The notes: generated from the letters alone by a model not told the origin. A stretch of DNA of 64,000 bases from Siphonodentalium dalli (GCA_032622095.1 CP136061.1:14711287-14775286); one strand, 5' to 3'; counted from the stretch's first letter, positions 36,905 through 49,200 are shown. Translations and numbers: made by a program.

Positions 36905-37290
36905 TTAACCCTTTACCCAACGGAACGGCCCTGTGCCAATGCATTCTCTTATATATGCGAGTCGACCATAGGTCGCCTCGCATATATAAGAGAATGCATT
37001 GGCTTAACACATTAAAAATTATAAAATTGTTAAAGAATGTAAGAAAAAATGGTAAAAAGTGTTTTTAGGCCAATGCATTCTCTTATATATGCGAGGCGAC
37101 CTATGGTCGACTCGCATATATAAGAGAATGCATTGGCACAGGGCATAACTGTAACTATCACAATGTGGTCAAGGAGCCGGTTCCAATGATATCCATATTT
37201 GTATGGTTCTATTGAGACAGAACGAAGATATTTTAGGCTGTTGAAGCTTTATTTGGCCGGTTTTGGCCGTTTTGTTGGGTAAATGGTTAA
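36905..37290. mobile_element. piggyBac-like MITE carrying a palindrome pair
   Basis: TTAA flanks both ends (36905-36908, 37287-37290). The element begins CCCTTTACCCAACGGAACGG and ends with an imperfect invert (GTTTTGTTGGGTAAATGG). TTAA plus CCCTTT-like ends fit the piggyBac type. Inside are two 68-bp palindromic modules (36935-37003 and 37069-37137) in opposite orientation, then a unique right part (GGCTGTTGAAGCTTTATTTG). A second copy lies at 46259-46658. No coding capacity. Confidence 0.85.
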
Positions 37291-38735
37291 TTGATTAGCT
37301 AAATGTATGTCAATTAATTAGCCGATTTTCGTATCTTACACCGCATTAGCCGCAGCGCCACCTATATCCGACAAGAGCAATTAATTCACTAGCATCTCCC
37401 ATGCCTTGAATACATAGTTAACGACCTGCCAGTGTATAGGAGCAAATATACACCCATCGATGCCAAGGTTTCGGGTACAGTGGCTTGGTAAATCTGGGGA
37501 ATTTTCTCCTTCCCCTTGTCTCGTGTGGACCACCGTGACACACAACGGGCAAATTTAAAGTGACGGTGCATAACGACAGTACAGTGGGAGAGCGGGACAC
37601 GTTTAAAGTGACGGTGCATAACGACAGTATAGTGTGGCAGCGGGACACATTTCATGCCGCTGTTTTTTTTTTTGGGCAACCTGTGTCAGTCTACTTCGAT
37701 TATGACGTCACCGGAACGACCTTTTGTTCAGATTGTCGTGATGAGTTATTATAATAGAACTCATCATTTCATAATCCACGGACTGTTAAAAATTTAGATC
37801 CACCCATTGATTGATTTTGTTCGTTGAATAATTATACGTTGCGATATGTACAGTAAATGCCTGTACATGAATAATTCAATACCAACACGTTGTTAGCCCA
37901 TAATGGCCTGCAAAATCAGCCGGGGCACATCCAGAACCAACTGGGGCCTCTGGCGTTAAATCGTTGACAAGTATAGTCGTGGTAACAAGATGCTAGCAAG
38001 AACATACATATAGCATCTGCTGTCCCCTCTTAGTACAATATATTTGCGAAAACAAAATGAATCGCGAATTTCGTTCTAATAATTTCATCAAAGACACATT
38101 TAGTTGTCCAAGTTATTATCAATACATACTTTACCATAACGATATAATAATTGCAGAAAACGGTTTTCTTGGCAATTTGGGAGATTGGTGAAGGTGATTC
38201 CTATGGTTCAAATTGGAATTCCCCAACACGTGTTATCACAAATGAAAATACATATTGTGTGCATGAGTAACCCGAATGGTGACATATATCATGATTACCG
38301 ATTCGTAAATAAGTAGTTCTATGTATCCTCACTTCAAATATCACAGCACACTGATGCGCTGATCGTATAAGGATCCGACGATCCGTGGCCTTGAGTGACC
38401 TCACGAAATGTCGTCCGCGCATCATTTTACTGTATCAGAACTCAGCAGAATATTTGCTAGGCCGCCAGATATTCCATATGTTCAACAATTTTAAAAATCG
38501 AATCGAAATCTGATCTCAGGGCTTAGACTGGTGGGTTCCCCGACTCAATTCACTTACCCCCCCCCCCGAAGCCGAATAAATAGTATTACATGTAATTAAA
38601 CCAGTGTTCGAAGATAGTATGTAATATGAAATTCCGAAACGAGGTGTAACATATAATGACTTCTTTTCCGGAATAAATTAACAATCTACAGAAAACTTGT
38701 ACCAATGACACAAGCAATACTACAATTGTATATCT
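37291..38735. repeat. decayed repeats; 50-bp unit twice at 37553-37652
   Basis: TTTAAAGTGACGGTGCATAA...GCGGGACAC occurs twice at about 50-bp spacing near 37555 and 37603. 37965-38060 (GGTAACAAGATGCTAGCAAG, CATCTGCTGTC) resembles 39728-39800, so this stretch appears to be the left part of the array described at 39.0-40.5 kb. No gene is recognised. Confidence 0.5.
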
Positions 38736-38739
38736 CCGA

Positions 38740-39026
38740 CATAACATAACGTAAAAAACACCCATTACCCTGCAGGGAGCCCCACACATATATAGAAGTA
38801 TATAGAAGAGCGTCGTCTGCTCATGTTTGTCTGGGGCTCTGTATGGGTGAAATTATAAAATTGTTAAACAATACAAGAAAAATTTATTAAAATTGTAAAA
38901 AATTGTTAGGCCAATGCATTCTCTTATATATGCGAGGCGACCTATGGGGTCGACTCGCATATATAAGAGAATGCATTGGCACAGGGTAAAAAAAATCCCG
39001 ACTGGATTTGATATGGCGGGTCACAT
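38740..39026. mobile_element. GACCCGCC-family MITE, left part missing
   Basis: The copy starts at the central stem (ACCCTGCAGGGAGCCCC), retains the right palindromic module at 38910-38980 (with an extra GG at the loop), and keeps the terminus GATTTGATATGGCGGGTCAC followed by ATAT. It is 5'-truncated. Confidence 0.85.
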
Positions 39027-40560
39027 ATGCCTTCACCATGCCTTTAAATCCGACATAACATATGCCTTCACCGTGCATTTAGTTGAATTTAATGCCAAAA
39101 ACAAAAGAGAACACACATCCATAAAATCTTTATCAAGGGGGCGCAACTGAAAACCAGTGATTGTTAACTAAACTAATATTGTTGTTGTTTCAATATATTT
39201 TGTATTCGGATTGACATGAGAACCGAACTTGGCATACATGAATTATGAAAGTATGGAATACCTTCACTGGTTTATTTAGTTAGATCATTTTATTAATATA
39301 TTTTGGGTATATGGGTGCATATGTGTTGTCAAGGGGAAGCACTCCACTCCTTAATTAAACTAATCACACGCAGTCACATGTCCCACGACGGATATGAGGA
39401 TTCCATGTCCGCAGTCGCGTTAATCGAATCTTGGTTCCAAACAGTTATGCCCATTTTTTCTTATAATATTTTCTACATTCTTTGACAAATTGATCATTTT
39501 TAATATCTGTTAAGCCAATGCATTCTCTTATATATGCGAGGCGACCTATGGTCGACTCGCATATATCAGAGAATGCATTGGCACAGGGCCGTTCTTATTT
39601 CGGTTAGATAGTGATAGTCTTATACCCCTACAACTGTTTATGTTGGGGTGGATAGTCCACTAAACTCATTTCATCCACGATGTCTTCATTATGCCAGCCA
39701 CATTTATAAACACTCGTAATACATATTGATGGTGACAAGATGAGAACAAGACATTACCGATATCATCTGCTGTAATCTGTCAATAGAATATATTTACCAA
39801 GACAATATTTTTTTCGCGAATTCTACTTTAATCTTGTTACCTGCTAAACGACCGATTCATCTCCGGAACTTATTTAAATAGATGTTATAGATCATGGTGT
39901 TTGTTGAGTCTGAATCCCCGCTCTTTAAACTAATCAGCCACTGTTTTCAGGGCGGATATTGCCTGGTTTATATAAAGATTCCAAGACCTCAGTCGCGTTT
40001 ATCTTGATTTCGTTGGTGCCAATTGGTAATTATATTGGTTAAGATAGTGATAGGTTGTGTCATATAACCCTGCAGCCGTTTACGTTTGGTGGGATTTTCC
40101 AATAAACTCCTTTCATCCGTGATGTCTTCATTATGGTAGACACTTTAACTATTGATTGTTCACTCCGATAGCGACCCGGCGTACTCTTACTCTTGGAGAT
40201 ATGGGATGAGGAAAGTATCAAAGTAGTTCTAAATTCACTTCTCTATTATAGTGTGCTGTAAGATTGCTTGATAACAAATAGTTATAGCTCTATAAACCTG
40301 GATAGTGTGCTCCCTAAATTCCTTGTTTTTATTAATATATGCCAGATTAAAATCGTTCGACGTTCTTTGCTGCCAGTTGTAATGGTCTATTGCTCAAGAT
40401 GTAACACTGTCTTACTGAGCGGCTGCCCCAGACAGACAGAACAGTGTACTCATGAATGATGTATGTATGCTTGGGTCCGAGTGAGGCTCCATATGGGAGT
40501 GTTATATAATTGTCCCTTTCATTTTGGGAGTAGCGCTGGTGCAGCTTTAAAGACGATGTG
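39027..40560. repeat. decayed repeat, two or more copies of a unit of about 500 bp
   Basis: 39360-39440, 39600-39780 and the DNA near 39728 have ordered counterparts at 39930-40020, 40040-40150 and 37970. Shared phrases include CAGTCGCGTTTATC-like, GATAGTGATAG, CAATAAACTC/CACTAAACTC and GATGTCTTCATTATG. A solo module interrupts at 39514. No frame is conserved. Confidence 0.55.
39514..39582. repeat. solo 68-bp palindromic module
   Basis: GCCAATGCATTCTCTTATAT ... ATCAGAGAATGCATTGGC stands alone, with GACAGGG-type flank (CACAGGGCCG) on its right but no paired module within 1 kb. It may be a deletion product of a two-module element. Confidence 0.85.
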
Positions 40561-40564
40561 CCTG

Positions 40565-40632
40565 TGCTTGTCCTTGTGTATGCGATTCTCACATAGGGAG
40601 CCTCGCATATATAAGAGAATGCGTTAGTTTTC
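40565..40632. repeat. degenerate palindromic module
   Basis: GTATGCGATTCTCACATAGG...CGCATATATAAGAGAATGC retains one good arm and a mutated other arm of the 68-bp palindrome. Confidence 0.55.
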
Positions 40633-40734
40633 ACAAAATATTCAGGAAGTTCCAACCATATAAGGGTTAATTTCACCGGAAATTTACTTCAATATTTTAC
40701 ATTTGGTCTGAAACATAATGAAATTGTTCAAATT

Positions 40735-41130
40735 TGTTTTTACCCTATGCCAATGCATTCTCTTATATATGCGAGTCGACCATGTGTCGCCTCGCATATA
40801 TAAGAGAATGCATTGGCCTAACAATTTGTTATCATTTTTTTTAAATAAATGTTTCTTACAATTTTTAGGACATAAAATAAAAAAAACATCCATTACCCTG
40901 CATGGAGCCCCACACATATATAGAAGCATATAGAAGAGTGTCGTCTGCTCATGTTTGTCTGGGGCTATGTATGGGTGAAATTATAAACTTGTTAAAGAAT
41001 ACAAGAAAACATTATTAAAATTGTAAAAAATTGTTAGGCCAATGCATTCTCTTATATATGCGAGGCGACCTATGGTCGACTCGCATATATAATAGAATGC
41101 ATTGGCACAGGGTAAAAGAAAATCCCGACT
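40735..41130. mobile_element. GACCCGCC-family MITE, both outermost ends eroded
   Basis: Two modules at 40749-40817 and 41038-41106 flank the AT-rich middle with the central stem (ACCCTGCATGGAGCCCC). The outer parts TTTTTACCCTATGCC and GGGTAAAAGAAAATCCCGAC match the family, but the terminal GTGACCCGCC segments are gone. Confidence 0.85.
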
Positions 41131-41279
41131 TACTTACCAATTATCGACCGACTTGCCCAGATATTCGAATCTGAGCACTGTCCCGTTACGTTGGTCCTGA
41201 ACCCGTGATTATCGGTACCCTTTGGTGGATATGGCTCCCTAGTGCGTTATGAACCGTACCGACTCAGTCACCCGGTCAC

Positions 41280-43250
41280 CAGACAGTGTGTGTCATCACC
41301 GCCATCTCGTTTGGTAGCATCTTCGATTACGAGCAACTAACGAGGTACTAACGTTCGATTTGTCTACTACTCTGTGTAACACTCAAGAGTCTTAGACTCC
41401 GTCTGATAGCAACGTTTTGTAAGAGGAACCAATAAGCTTGTGGTTCGGAATCCACTTCTGACTTAACTGTCATTACGTCCCAAAGAAAATGTGCATCTCG
41501 AGCGTTAGATTATCCGGTGCATATATTGCTTATATCATCATGAATTCGTTCAATACAAGCTGAACTCGCACACTTATATTCATACGTCTATTCAGTGCAG
41601 AATGGAGAACTATAGTGACCTTTCTGGACTATAGGACAGACTGTGCGTGGGTGGTTGGAGTGCGCGGTGATCTCGTGTGTGTGTGGTTGGAGTGCGCGGT
41701 GATCTCGTGCGTGGGTGGTTGAAGTGCGCGTTGACTTCGTGCGTGGGTGGGTGGAGTGCGCGGTGATCTCGTGCGTAGGTAGTTGGAGTGCGCGGTGATC
41801 TCGTGCGTGGGTGGTTGGACTGCGCGTTGACTTCGTGCGTGGTGGTTGGAGTGCGCGGTGATATCGTGCGTGGGTGGTTGGAGTGCGCGGTGATCTCGTG
41901 CGTGGGTGGTTGGAGTACGCGGTGATCTCGTGCGTGGGTGGTTGGAGTGCGCGGTGATCTCGTGCGTGGGTGGTTGAAGTGAGTAGTAACTTCGTGTGTA
42001 TTGCATGGTTGTTGTGCGTGGCGTTTGTAGTGCGTGCATGGGTAGTTGTAGTGCGTGTGTGGCTTAGTGCGTGGATGGTTGTAGTGTGTGGGTGATCGTA
42101 GTGCGTGGATGGTTGTGGTGCGTTGGTGGTTGTAGTGTGTGGGTGGTTGTAGTGCTTGGTGGTTGTATTGTTTTGTGAGCGTGGTCAGAGAATCGTCGCT
42201 CACCAGTGGGGTCCTACTTTTGGAATTGCGAATTGCGCCCCCTGAATTTGGTCAAATTAACAAAAACTGTACGTCTGAGAGATATATAGATATAATTATA
42301 TTTTGAGCTGACAGAGTCTTCGTGCGTCTGTGTATGGGTTTAGGGCATATATGTAGTGAGCGTGGTTAGCAAGTGGTCGTTTGTCGGAGGCGGTGCGGGA
42401 ACTGGGTATGGTTAAACTTAAATTCCGTATTGAGCCCCTGCACTTGGCTAAATTCAGAAATATGTATCTCTGGAAGGTATATATAGTGAACTTTCTGAAC
42501 TATATAGGAGAGTCTTCGTGCGTATATGTAGCAGTAGTGCATGTAACCGAGGTTAGACAATCGGGGTGCAGTTGTGCGTTACACTTCTAATTTTCTAACT
42601 GCTCCTTGGACTTTGCTTAATTATGAAATTCGAAACACCTTATCCAGTATCCTACATTCGCAGCGCTGAGCACACTGCAACGGAGCCACGGGCTAGCAGC
42701 ATATACATGATGTCGTCTCAGACATCTCGTTTGGTAGTCTATAACCCGTGATGTCTCATAGATTACGACCAACTACAGCGAGGCACTAACGTTCGATTTA
42801 TCTGAGTAACACTCAAGAGTCTTAGACTCCGTTTGATAGCAACGTTTTGTGAGAGTAATTGATAAGCATGTCGTAATTCTATTTCATCCCAAAGAAAAAG
42901 TGAATATCGAGTTTCGGAGTATCCGGTGCATATCTTGCTTATATCATCGAAAATTCTTTGAATATAAGCTGAACGCTGACAGGTTTATACCAACGCGGCT
43001 ATTCACTATACAGAAAAGTGATATAGTGTGGGGTTTTGAGACTCTTCAAGCGTGGGTGGCGTTAGGGCGTGTGAACTTGTTTGAATGGTCGTCGTTCAGG
43101 GGTGAATCCCACTTTGAGTTGTCGAACATTGCTCCTTTGGACTTTGGAAATTTGAAACTTTGGAAATGTTTTCACCACACCCCCTCTGGGCCACAATTCC
43201 AGACGTGCCTCAACTTTCGTCGCTTCTTGTCGAATTCGATAAGTAAACAT
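41280..43250. repeat. diverged duplicated blocks around a 32-bp array
   Basis: 41290-41600 and 42720-43015 share ordered phrases (ATCTCGTTTGGTAG, AACACTCAAGAGTCTTAGAC, TAGCAACGTTTTGT, CCCAAAGAAAA, TATCCGGTGCATAT, TTGCTTATATCAT). Around 42185, 42360, 42550 and 43070 four blocks of about 190 bp follow the pattern GCGTGGTTAG..., TTTGG.CTTTGG-like, then GAGTCTTCGTGCGT. An open frame of 150 codons at 42849-43301 lies in this duplicated DNA and shows no family motif. Confidence 0.55.
41643..42178. repeat. 32-bp tandem array, degenerate at its right end
   Basis: GTGATCTCGTGCGTGGGTGG and TTGGAGTGCGCG alternate at 32-bp period, about 11 good copies to 41990. Degenerate GTAGTGCGTGGATGGTT units follow to 42178. 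Minus-strand open frames of 197 and 136 codons are repeat artefacts. Confidence 0.93.
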
Positions 43251-43950
43251 CCAGATTCAGCATGCATTCTCAATAGTACCAAAAGCGATAGCGACCCTTA
43301 GAACAATGTCTTGAACGAGAAAATATATTGAGTTGCTGATCTTGGCCACGAAAAATAATTAATAACATGTATATTAAATTAATTACATAAAGCCGGGAAC
43401 CCGAGCTAAATCTCTCTCATCTACGCTAATTGCTTCGATCGTCAATCGCCGAGCATGAATTTATGTGCGCTAAACTCTGTATGTAACTGTATAACATGAC
43501 ATGCTTCTTTGAGAACACGCGCGTTGCAGAATAATAATATACCTATAACTTTAAAATAGCTATATCAGATATAATATATGCTACATGCATGATTTCCTTA
43601 ATGTCGTCCGTGAGAGCGTGGCCCAAGTGAAATCCTACATTACTTTGGAGCGTACAATAGTGAGTGCAATAATATATTTGTCGCAATGTCTCAATATATT
43701 GAATTACATACTATTAGGCATATTGTTCGATAAGATTTTGACAAGCTGCTCATTTTTGTGTCTTGCTTTCGAAATCTGTGAAATGTGTCCTCCTAATGCT
43801 AACGAGCTGTAGACGTGGTGTGCGGTAATCGGTGATTTCTAAAAGAAAGTGTGTTTCGTCTTCTATAAAGCGTCACCAGAATACAATATACATAGTCTTT
43901 GTTCCAATGTTATACAGGCTTCGTTAAATTTACCCCGAAACCGATAGTAT
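43250..43950. other. no gene recognised
   Basis: A 75-codon open frame at 43585-43812 has a hydrophobic middle but no family motif, start context or homology that I can name. Otherwise AT-rich unique sequence. Confidence 0.35.
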
Positions 43951-44416
43951 ATATGTGACCCGCCATATCAAATCCAGTCGTAAGTCGGGATTTGTTTACC
44001 CTGTGCCAATGCATTATCTTATGTATGCGATTCGACGATAGGTCGCCTCGCATATATAAGAGAATGCATTGGCCTAACAATTTTTTATAATTTTTTTTTA
44101 AATAAATGTTTCTTACAATTTTTAGGACATAAAATAAAAAAACATCCATTACCCTGCAGGGAGCCCTACACATATATAGAAGCATATAGAAGATTGTCGT
44201 CTGCTCATGTTTGTCTGGGGCTCTGTATGGGTGAAATTATAAAATTGTTAAAGAATACAAGAACAAATTATTAAAATTGTAAAAAAATGTTAGGCCAATG
44301 CATTCTCTTATATATGTGATGCGACCTATGGTCGACTCGCATATATAATAGAATGCATTGGCACAGGGTAAAAAAATCCCGACTTACGACTGAATTTGAT
44401 ATGGCGGGTCACATAT
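43951..44416. mobile_element. GACCCGCC-family MITE, full length
   Basis: The element 43955-44412 (458 bp) runs from GTGACCCGCCATATCAAATC to its reverse complement, with ATAT on each side. Modules are at 44005-44073 and 44294-44362, and the central stem (CTGCAGGGAGCCC...GGGGCTCTG) lies between them. The orientation of the middle is opposite to the 59195 copy. No coding capacity. Confidence 0.93.
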
Positions 44417-44459
44417 TTACTGTTACAGTTAATAAGACTGTAGCTTCCTGATTTGTTTG

Positions 44460-44760
44460 CGAAAAACCTGTGCCATTGCGTTCTTTTAGATATGCAAGTC
44501 CCCCATATGGAACCTCCCATATATAAGGAAATTCATTGGCCTAATACTCTGCACCATCGCACCTCTCGTCATGAAAGGGTTAAATAAAAAAATTCATTGG
44601 CCTAATACTCTGTATCTTGACCTTGTAAGCCAGTGCATTATCTTATATATGTGAGGCTGCCTATGGGAGACTCCTATATATAAGAGAATGTACTGGCACA
44701 TAATATTTAGTGCTGCACCATCGCACCTCTCGTCCTGAAAGGGTTAAATAACACTCCCAT
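44460..44760. repeat. three degenerate palindromic-module relics
   Basis: CCTGTGCCATTGCGTTCTTT..., then GCCAGTGCATTATCTTATAT ... AAGAGAATGTACTGGCAC (44631-44698). CACCATCGCACCTCTCGTC followed by TGAAAGGGTTAAATA occurs twice, near 44551 and 44712. AAAGGGTTAA suggests remains of TTAACCCTTT-ended elements. Confidence 0.6.
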
Positions 44761-45695
44761 ATTGAGCCTCATATGGACCCAATCAGACGATAGTCACCAG
44801 TGCATTGTTCTCTCTGTCAAGGGGCTCATTACAGGTCAATGAATAACCGTAAGCAGCTAAATGACCCAATATCCCGACCGTCGTCAGATCACCGGTTGAC
44901 GTGACAAGCGACAATGGCGGATATGCATACAAATCCATCAACTCGTTCAACGTCTTTATGAACAACCAAGAACGAATCCCAAGGTCGTACAATCTTCTTA
45001 TTGTTACTCAACCCTCAAACGAAAGAATATATCATAATATGACATGCACTGCTATACTACAAAAGAGTCACACTCCGAATTGATTCTCAAATACAATTGT
45101 GTGACCCTCGTGCAGCGTCGGGCGAAAAATTGTTATCAATTCGATCCCGGATCAGAGCTGCAGTTATGCAATGTCATTCATGGGTATTCATGTGGGATTC
45201 ACACTCCATACAAAGAAGTTATGTTTTTTTTTCTCGGGTCGATGGGTATACAAAGAAGCTCTTGACATCTTACATATAACATCAGAGTTTTATCTTTGAG
45301 CTTGTGTTTGCCGTGGTACTGTTTATCATTGGTTGGTAAAGCACACCTCTCCATTTTGCTTCATTCACATGAATTCGTGCGCGATGCACACACGATGGAC
45401 TTGTATTTGTAGTGATACAGTTTCTCTCTGGTTAGTTAACCCTTTCTATACTAACTCGATTCTCCCATTCAGTTAGACATGTATACATTGGAACGGTCTA
45501 ATGTTCATTTAGAGGCGACAGCAAGACGAAATGATGATAATACAGGACGTGTGCAGAAGAATTCACATTCATTGTTGGGAAATGTTTAGATGACATGTTC
45601 AACATGTTCGACCTATGTCCTGAACATTTCCTGAGGGAACTACTCATCAATGACTATTTAGTAAAGAAAGGGTTGTAGACATATTTCTTTCACAG

Positions 45696-46256
45696 GCATT
45701 CGTCTGGGATTCATGGTGTAATGAACTGAAGGTTCCTGTTTACAATGCATTCGTGTGTGATTCGTGGTGTAATGAACTGAAGGTTCCTGTTTACAATGCA
45801 TTCGTATCTGATTCACGGTGTAATGAACTGAAGGTTCCTGTTTACAATGCATTCGTATGTGATTCGTGATTTAATGAACTGAAGGTTCCTGTTTACCATG
45901 CATTCGTGTGTGATTCATGGTTTAATGAACTGAAGGTTCCTGTTTACCATGCATTCGTCTGGGATTCATGGTTTAATGAACTGAAGGTTCCTGTTTACCA
46001 TGCATTCGGGTGTGATTCATGGTTTAATGAACTGAAGGTTCCTGTTTACCATGCATTCGTGTGTGATTCACGGTTTAATGAACTGAAGGTTCCTGTTTAC
46101 CACGCATTCGTGTGTGATTCATGGTTTAATGAGCTGAAGGTTCCTGTTTACCATGCATTCGTGCGTGATTCATGGTGTAATGAACTGAAGGTTCCTGTTT
46201 ACCATGCATTCGTCTGGGATTCATGGTGCGATGCACTGAAGGTTTCTGTTGACTGG
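45696..46256. repeat. 51-bp tandem array, 11 copies
   Basis: CTGAAGGTTCCTGTTTACCA and TGCATTCGTGTGTGATTCAT alternate for 561 bp at 51-bp period. The unit is 17 codons, so a plus frame of 118 codons (45906-46262) repeats a FNELKVPVYHAF core. The minus strand is partly open as well, and no non-repeat domain is attached, so it is treated as a minisatellite. Confidence 0.95.
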
Positions 46257-46258
46257 TG

Positions 46259-46658
46259 TTAACTCTTTACCCAACAGAACGGCCCTGTGTCAATGCATTC
46301 TCTTATATATGCGAGTCGACCATAGGTCGCCTCGCATGTATAAGAGAATGCATTGGCTTAACACATTAACAATTATAAAATTGTTAAAGAATGTAAGAAA
46401 AAATGGTAAAAAGTGTTAAAAAAAGATTTTGTTTAGGCCAATGCATTCTCTTATATATGCGATGCGACCTATGGTCGACTCGCATATATAAGAGAATGCA
46501 TTGGCACAGGGCATAACTGTAACTATCACAATGTGGTCAATTAACCGGTTCCAATGATATCCATATTTGTATGGTTCTATTGAGACAGACCGAAGATATT
46601 TTAGGCTGTTGAAGCTTTATTTGGCCGGTTTTGGCCGGTTTGTTGGGTAATGGGTAAA
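46259..46658. mobile_element. piggyBac-like MITE, second copy
   Basis: Aligns with 36905-37290 from TTAACTCTTTACCCAACAG to TTTGTTGGGTAATGGG. It has modules at 46289-46357 and 46437-46505 and the same unique right part. TTAA is intact on the left; the right side reads AAAA, so the duplication has decayed. It abuts the 51-bp array. Confidence 0.85.
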
Positions 46659-47383
46659 ACGTATTATGCATCTGATCTCTTTTTTGTATTTGAGGTGCTA
46701 TTGTTTAAGAAATATCTTCTGAATAACTGTTATGCGCTGTTATTCGAGGGCATTCTTGTCGGATTCACACCAGATACACCGCAATTGTAGTTTCGATGGG
46801 TCGATGCTGTTGCCATTATGTTATACTTATAGCGTCGCTGTCCAATCTTTAAACCTCACTGTCGTGGCACTGTTTGTCAGCGGTTATGTAGTGGAGTTGA
46901 GTGCCGGAATCCCAGGCGATCACTGTAGAGTTATTGTCTCCGCTTCGATCGTTGGACGCCATCTTATATGTAAACTTGCAGTTGCAGCTGTTTGCACTGG
47001 ACTATTTATTAAAGGCAGCCTTCACGATTGACACGTCGCCGTGATACAACGAGGAACGGTTACTTATTATTGTCTCCATGGGAACGGTTACTTATTATTG
47101 TCTCCATGTCGAAGTTCACGAAGCTGCTGACGCCTTCTTACGAATAACATCGTTTATTATGTATTTAAGCTTGTATTTTCATATGCACTGTTACGTTTAC
47201 CAGCGGTCGGTCAAAGACAATTCCTGGAAATATGGTTATATGTAATGGCATTCGCATACACGGATTTAAGTATGAAAAGACCCGGGATTCACTTAAGAGT
47301 CATTGTCTTCAGTTCGATCAGACAGCGATGTATCAATAGTATCATTACATATATCATCCTATATTATCTCTCGCGGGGAAACA

Positions 47384-47662
47384 GTGAGGAACGGTGTGAC
47401 TAAAGACCGCCAAGACTAGCCCGGACGTGCCCGGACCGCCCCATGTGGTGTATATGGATGACGTTCGCGGCAACAACAGGGCAATAATAGCGGCACTTAT
47501 GTGTTATTGCGTGCCCCCGTGGGTACGTGTGTTGGTTTCAATGACACTACCGCACTGTTATTACCACTAAAAGCACACCTATAGACACCGCAGGTGGCGG
47601 TTCAGTCTAGTCCGGGCTGGCCCTAGCTGGTCCGGGTAGTGTTTAGTCACACCGGTGAAGAA
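47384..47662. mobile_element. 263-bp inverted-repeat element with 8-bp flanking repeat
   Basis: The element at 47392-47654 starts CGGTGTGACTAAAGAC and ends with the reverse complement of CGGTGTGACTAAACAC; GC-rich sub-termini (AGCCCGGACGTGCCCGGACC) pair imperfectly. GTGAGGAA on the left and GTGAAGAA on the right form an 8-bp duplication with one mismatch. A superfamily cannot be named from this alone. Confidence 0.75.
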
Positions 47663-47800
47663 GGGTAATGTCTCTGTGTCGTTAATACGACTGTGTTGAC
47701 GTCTTCATGCGGATAACATAGCTTCTTATATTTAAACGTGTATTTCCACTGCACTGTTTATCAGCGGCCAGTCAAAGACATTTATAGGACACGTGGTTAA

Positions 47801-48605
47801 CTACACTCTTATAACTAATGTGTAGAAACGATTACACATCAAATGTGTAAACCCGGTTAATACACATAGCAATGTGTAGTTTTACATACAAATACATTGA
47901 CCAAGTGCCGTTCTACACATAACGTGTATATTTTGTTACACACAGTTGTGTAAGAACGTAGAGCATGCGCAATGTGCGGTGCATTGAGTTTCATAGTCTG
48001 GTACGTGACGGCCATATTGTTTGAGTCTATTTTTTGGAATACAATCTACAGCGATCGTAGACAAGGATGTAAGTTCAGAATTCCAATTTGTGGGTTTAGT
48101 ATTAATAGTATATGAGGATTTATTTGTTAAAACTTTCATGGCAATTACTGTCCTTAGACTCGTGTTATGATTGTTGTAATAATACTAATATTATGCAATC
48201 ACGCCTCGATCCTGGTTTGTTCATTCAAAGCAAAAACTCACAGTACAGAACAAAATACTACATACCACTATGCGCCATGAAAGTTTTAACATATAAATCT
48301 GCATATATCTTTAATACTATACCCACAGATCGGACTACTGAACTTGCATTTCTTGTCTACGAACTGTGTGTGTAAGTACCTACACAAAATGTGTAAGGGA
48401 TATGTGTTGATTTTATACACACAGTTGTGTATACATGTGTAAAAATTTACCCATTTATGTGTAAAAATTGTTACACAATTTGTGTACGAATATAAAACTA
48501 CACATATACTACACAAATATGTTTAAGATCAAAATTGAATAATGATTGTGTAGCAGGGCTACACATTTTGTGTAGAAATCCTACACATTAGTCATAAGAG
48601 TGTAA
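47801..48605. mobile_element. fold-back element with ACACAT-rich ends and TA flanks
   Basis: The left end CACTCTTATAACTAATGTGT mirrors the right end CACATTAGTCATAAGAGTG, with TA on both sides (mariner-like). Both terminal 150-bp parts repeat TACACAT/ATGTGTA words many times. An internal inverted pair (about 48048-48141 and 48277-48361, sharing ATGAAAGTTTTAAC and CTTGTCTAC) flanks a unique centre. An 87-codon frame (48112-48375) is half mirrored sequence and is not supported as a gene. Confidence 0.75.
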
Positions 48606-48947
48606 CAATATTCTCTTCGAGATACGGAATAATTATGTATCCGTTCAGATGATAAATCTTCTTACATATAACACCGTGTCGTGTCTCTAAGCACGTATTT
48701 GCATTCAAAAGTTTATCAGCGGCTAGTCAAAGAAAATACTTGGATATGTGGGGTTGTCTAATGACATTTACACTCAGGCATTTAATGGAGTAGACCCGCA
48801 ATTCAATGAATAATTATATTTCCCCGTTCGACGAGACGAATCTGTCGACTTCTTCTTTCGTTTACCACCGCTCCTTGTCTTTAAATTTGTATTTGCGTGT
48901 GCACTGCCTTTCAGCTTGCAGTCAGATTACATTATAGTGGCGATTAT

Positions 48948-49200
48948 GTAACGACATGCACAAGCATTCACTAGGGTTTCACTATATCACGACATGCACT
49001 TGGGGTCCACTACATAACGACACTCACTCGGCGTTCACAATATATCGAAATGGTATCGGGGTTCACGCCCATTTACTCGGGATTCACTATATATCGACAT
49101 TCACTCCGGGTTCAGTATATAACGACATTCACTCGGGGTTCAGCATATAACGAAATTTAAGCGAGGTTCACGCCCATTCACTCGGGGTTCACGCCCATTG
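48948..49200. repeat. degenerate 30-bp repeat, about 8 copies
   Basis: CATTCACTCGGGGTTCA and TATATAACGACATTCAC alternate at about 30 bp with many substitutions, inside the decayed long-period array. Confidence 0.8.

Noticed and set aside
41610-42203. 197-codon minus-strand frame
   Set aside because: It reads the 32-bp array; no conserved non-repeat part.
42849-43301. 150-codon plus frame
   Set aside because: It lies in duplicated, diverged repeat blocks whose other copy does not keep the frame; no family motif.
45906-46262. 118-codon plus frame with a 17-residue period
   Set aside because: It reads the 51-bp array and runs directly into a MITE; a translated product cannot be excluded but nothing supports one.
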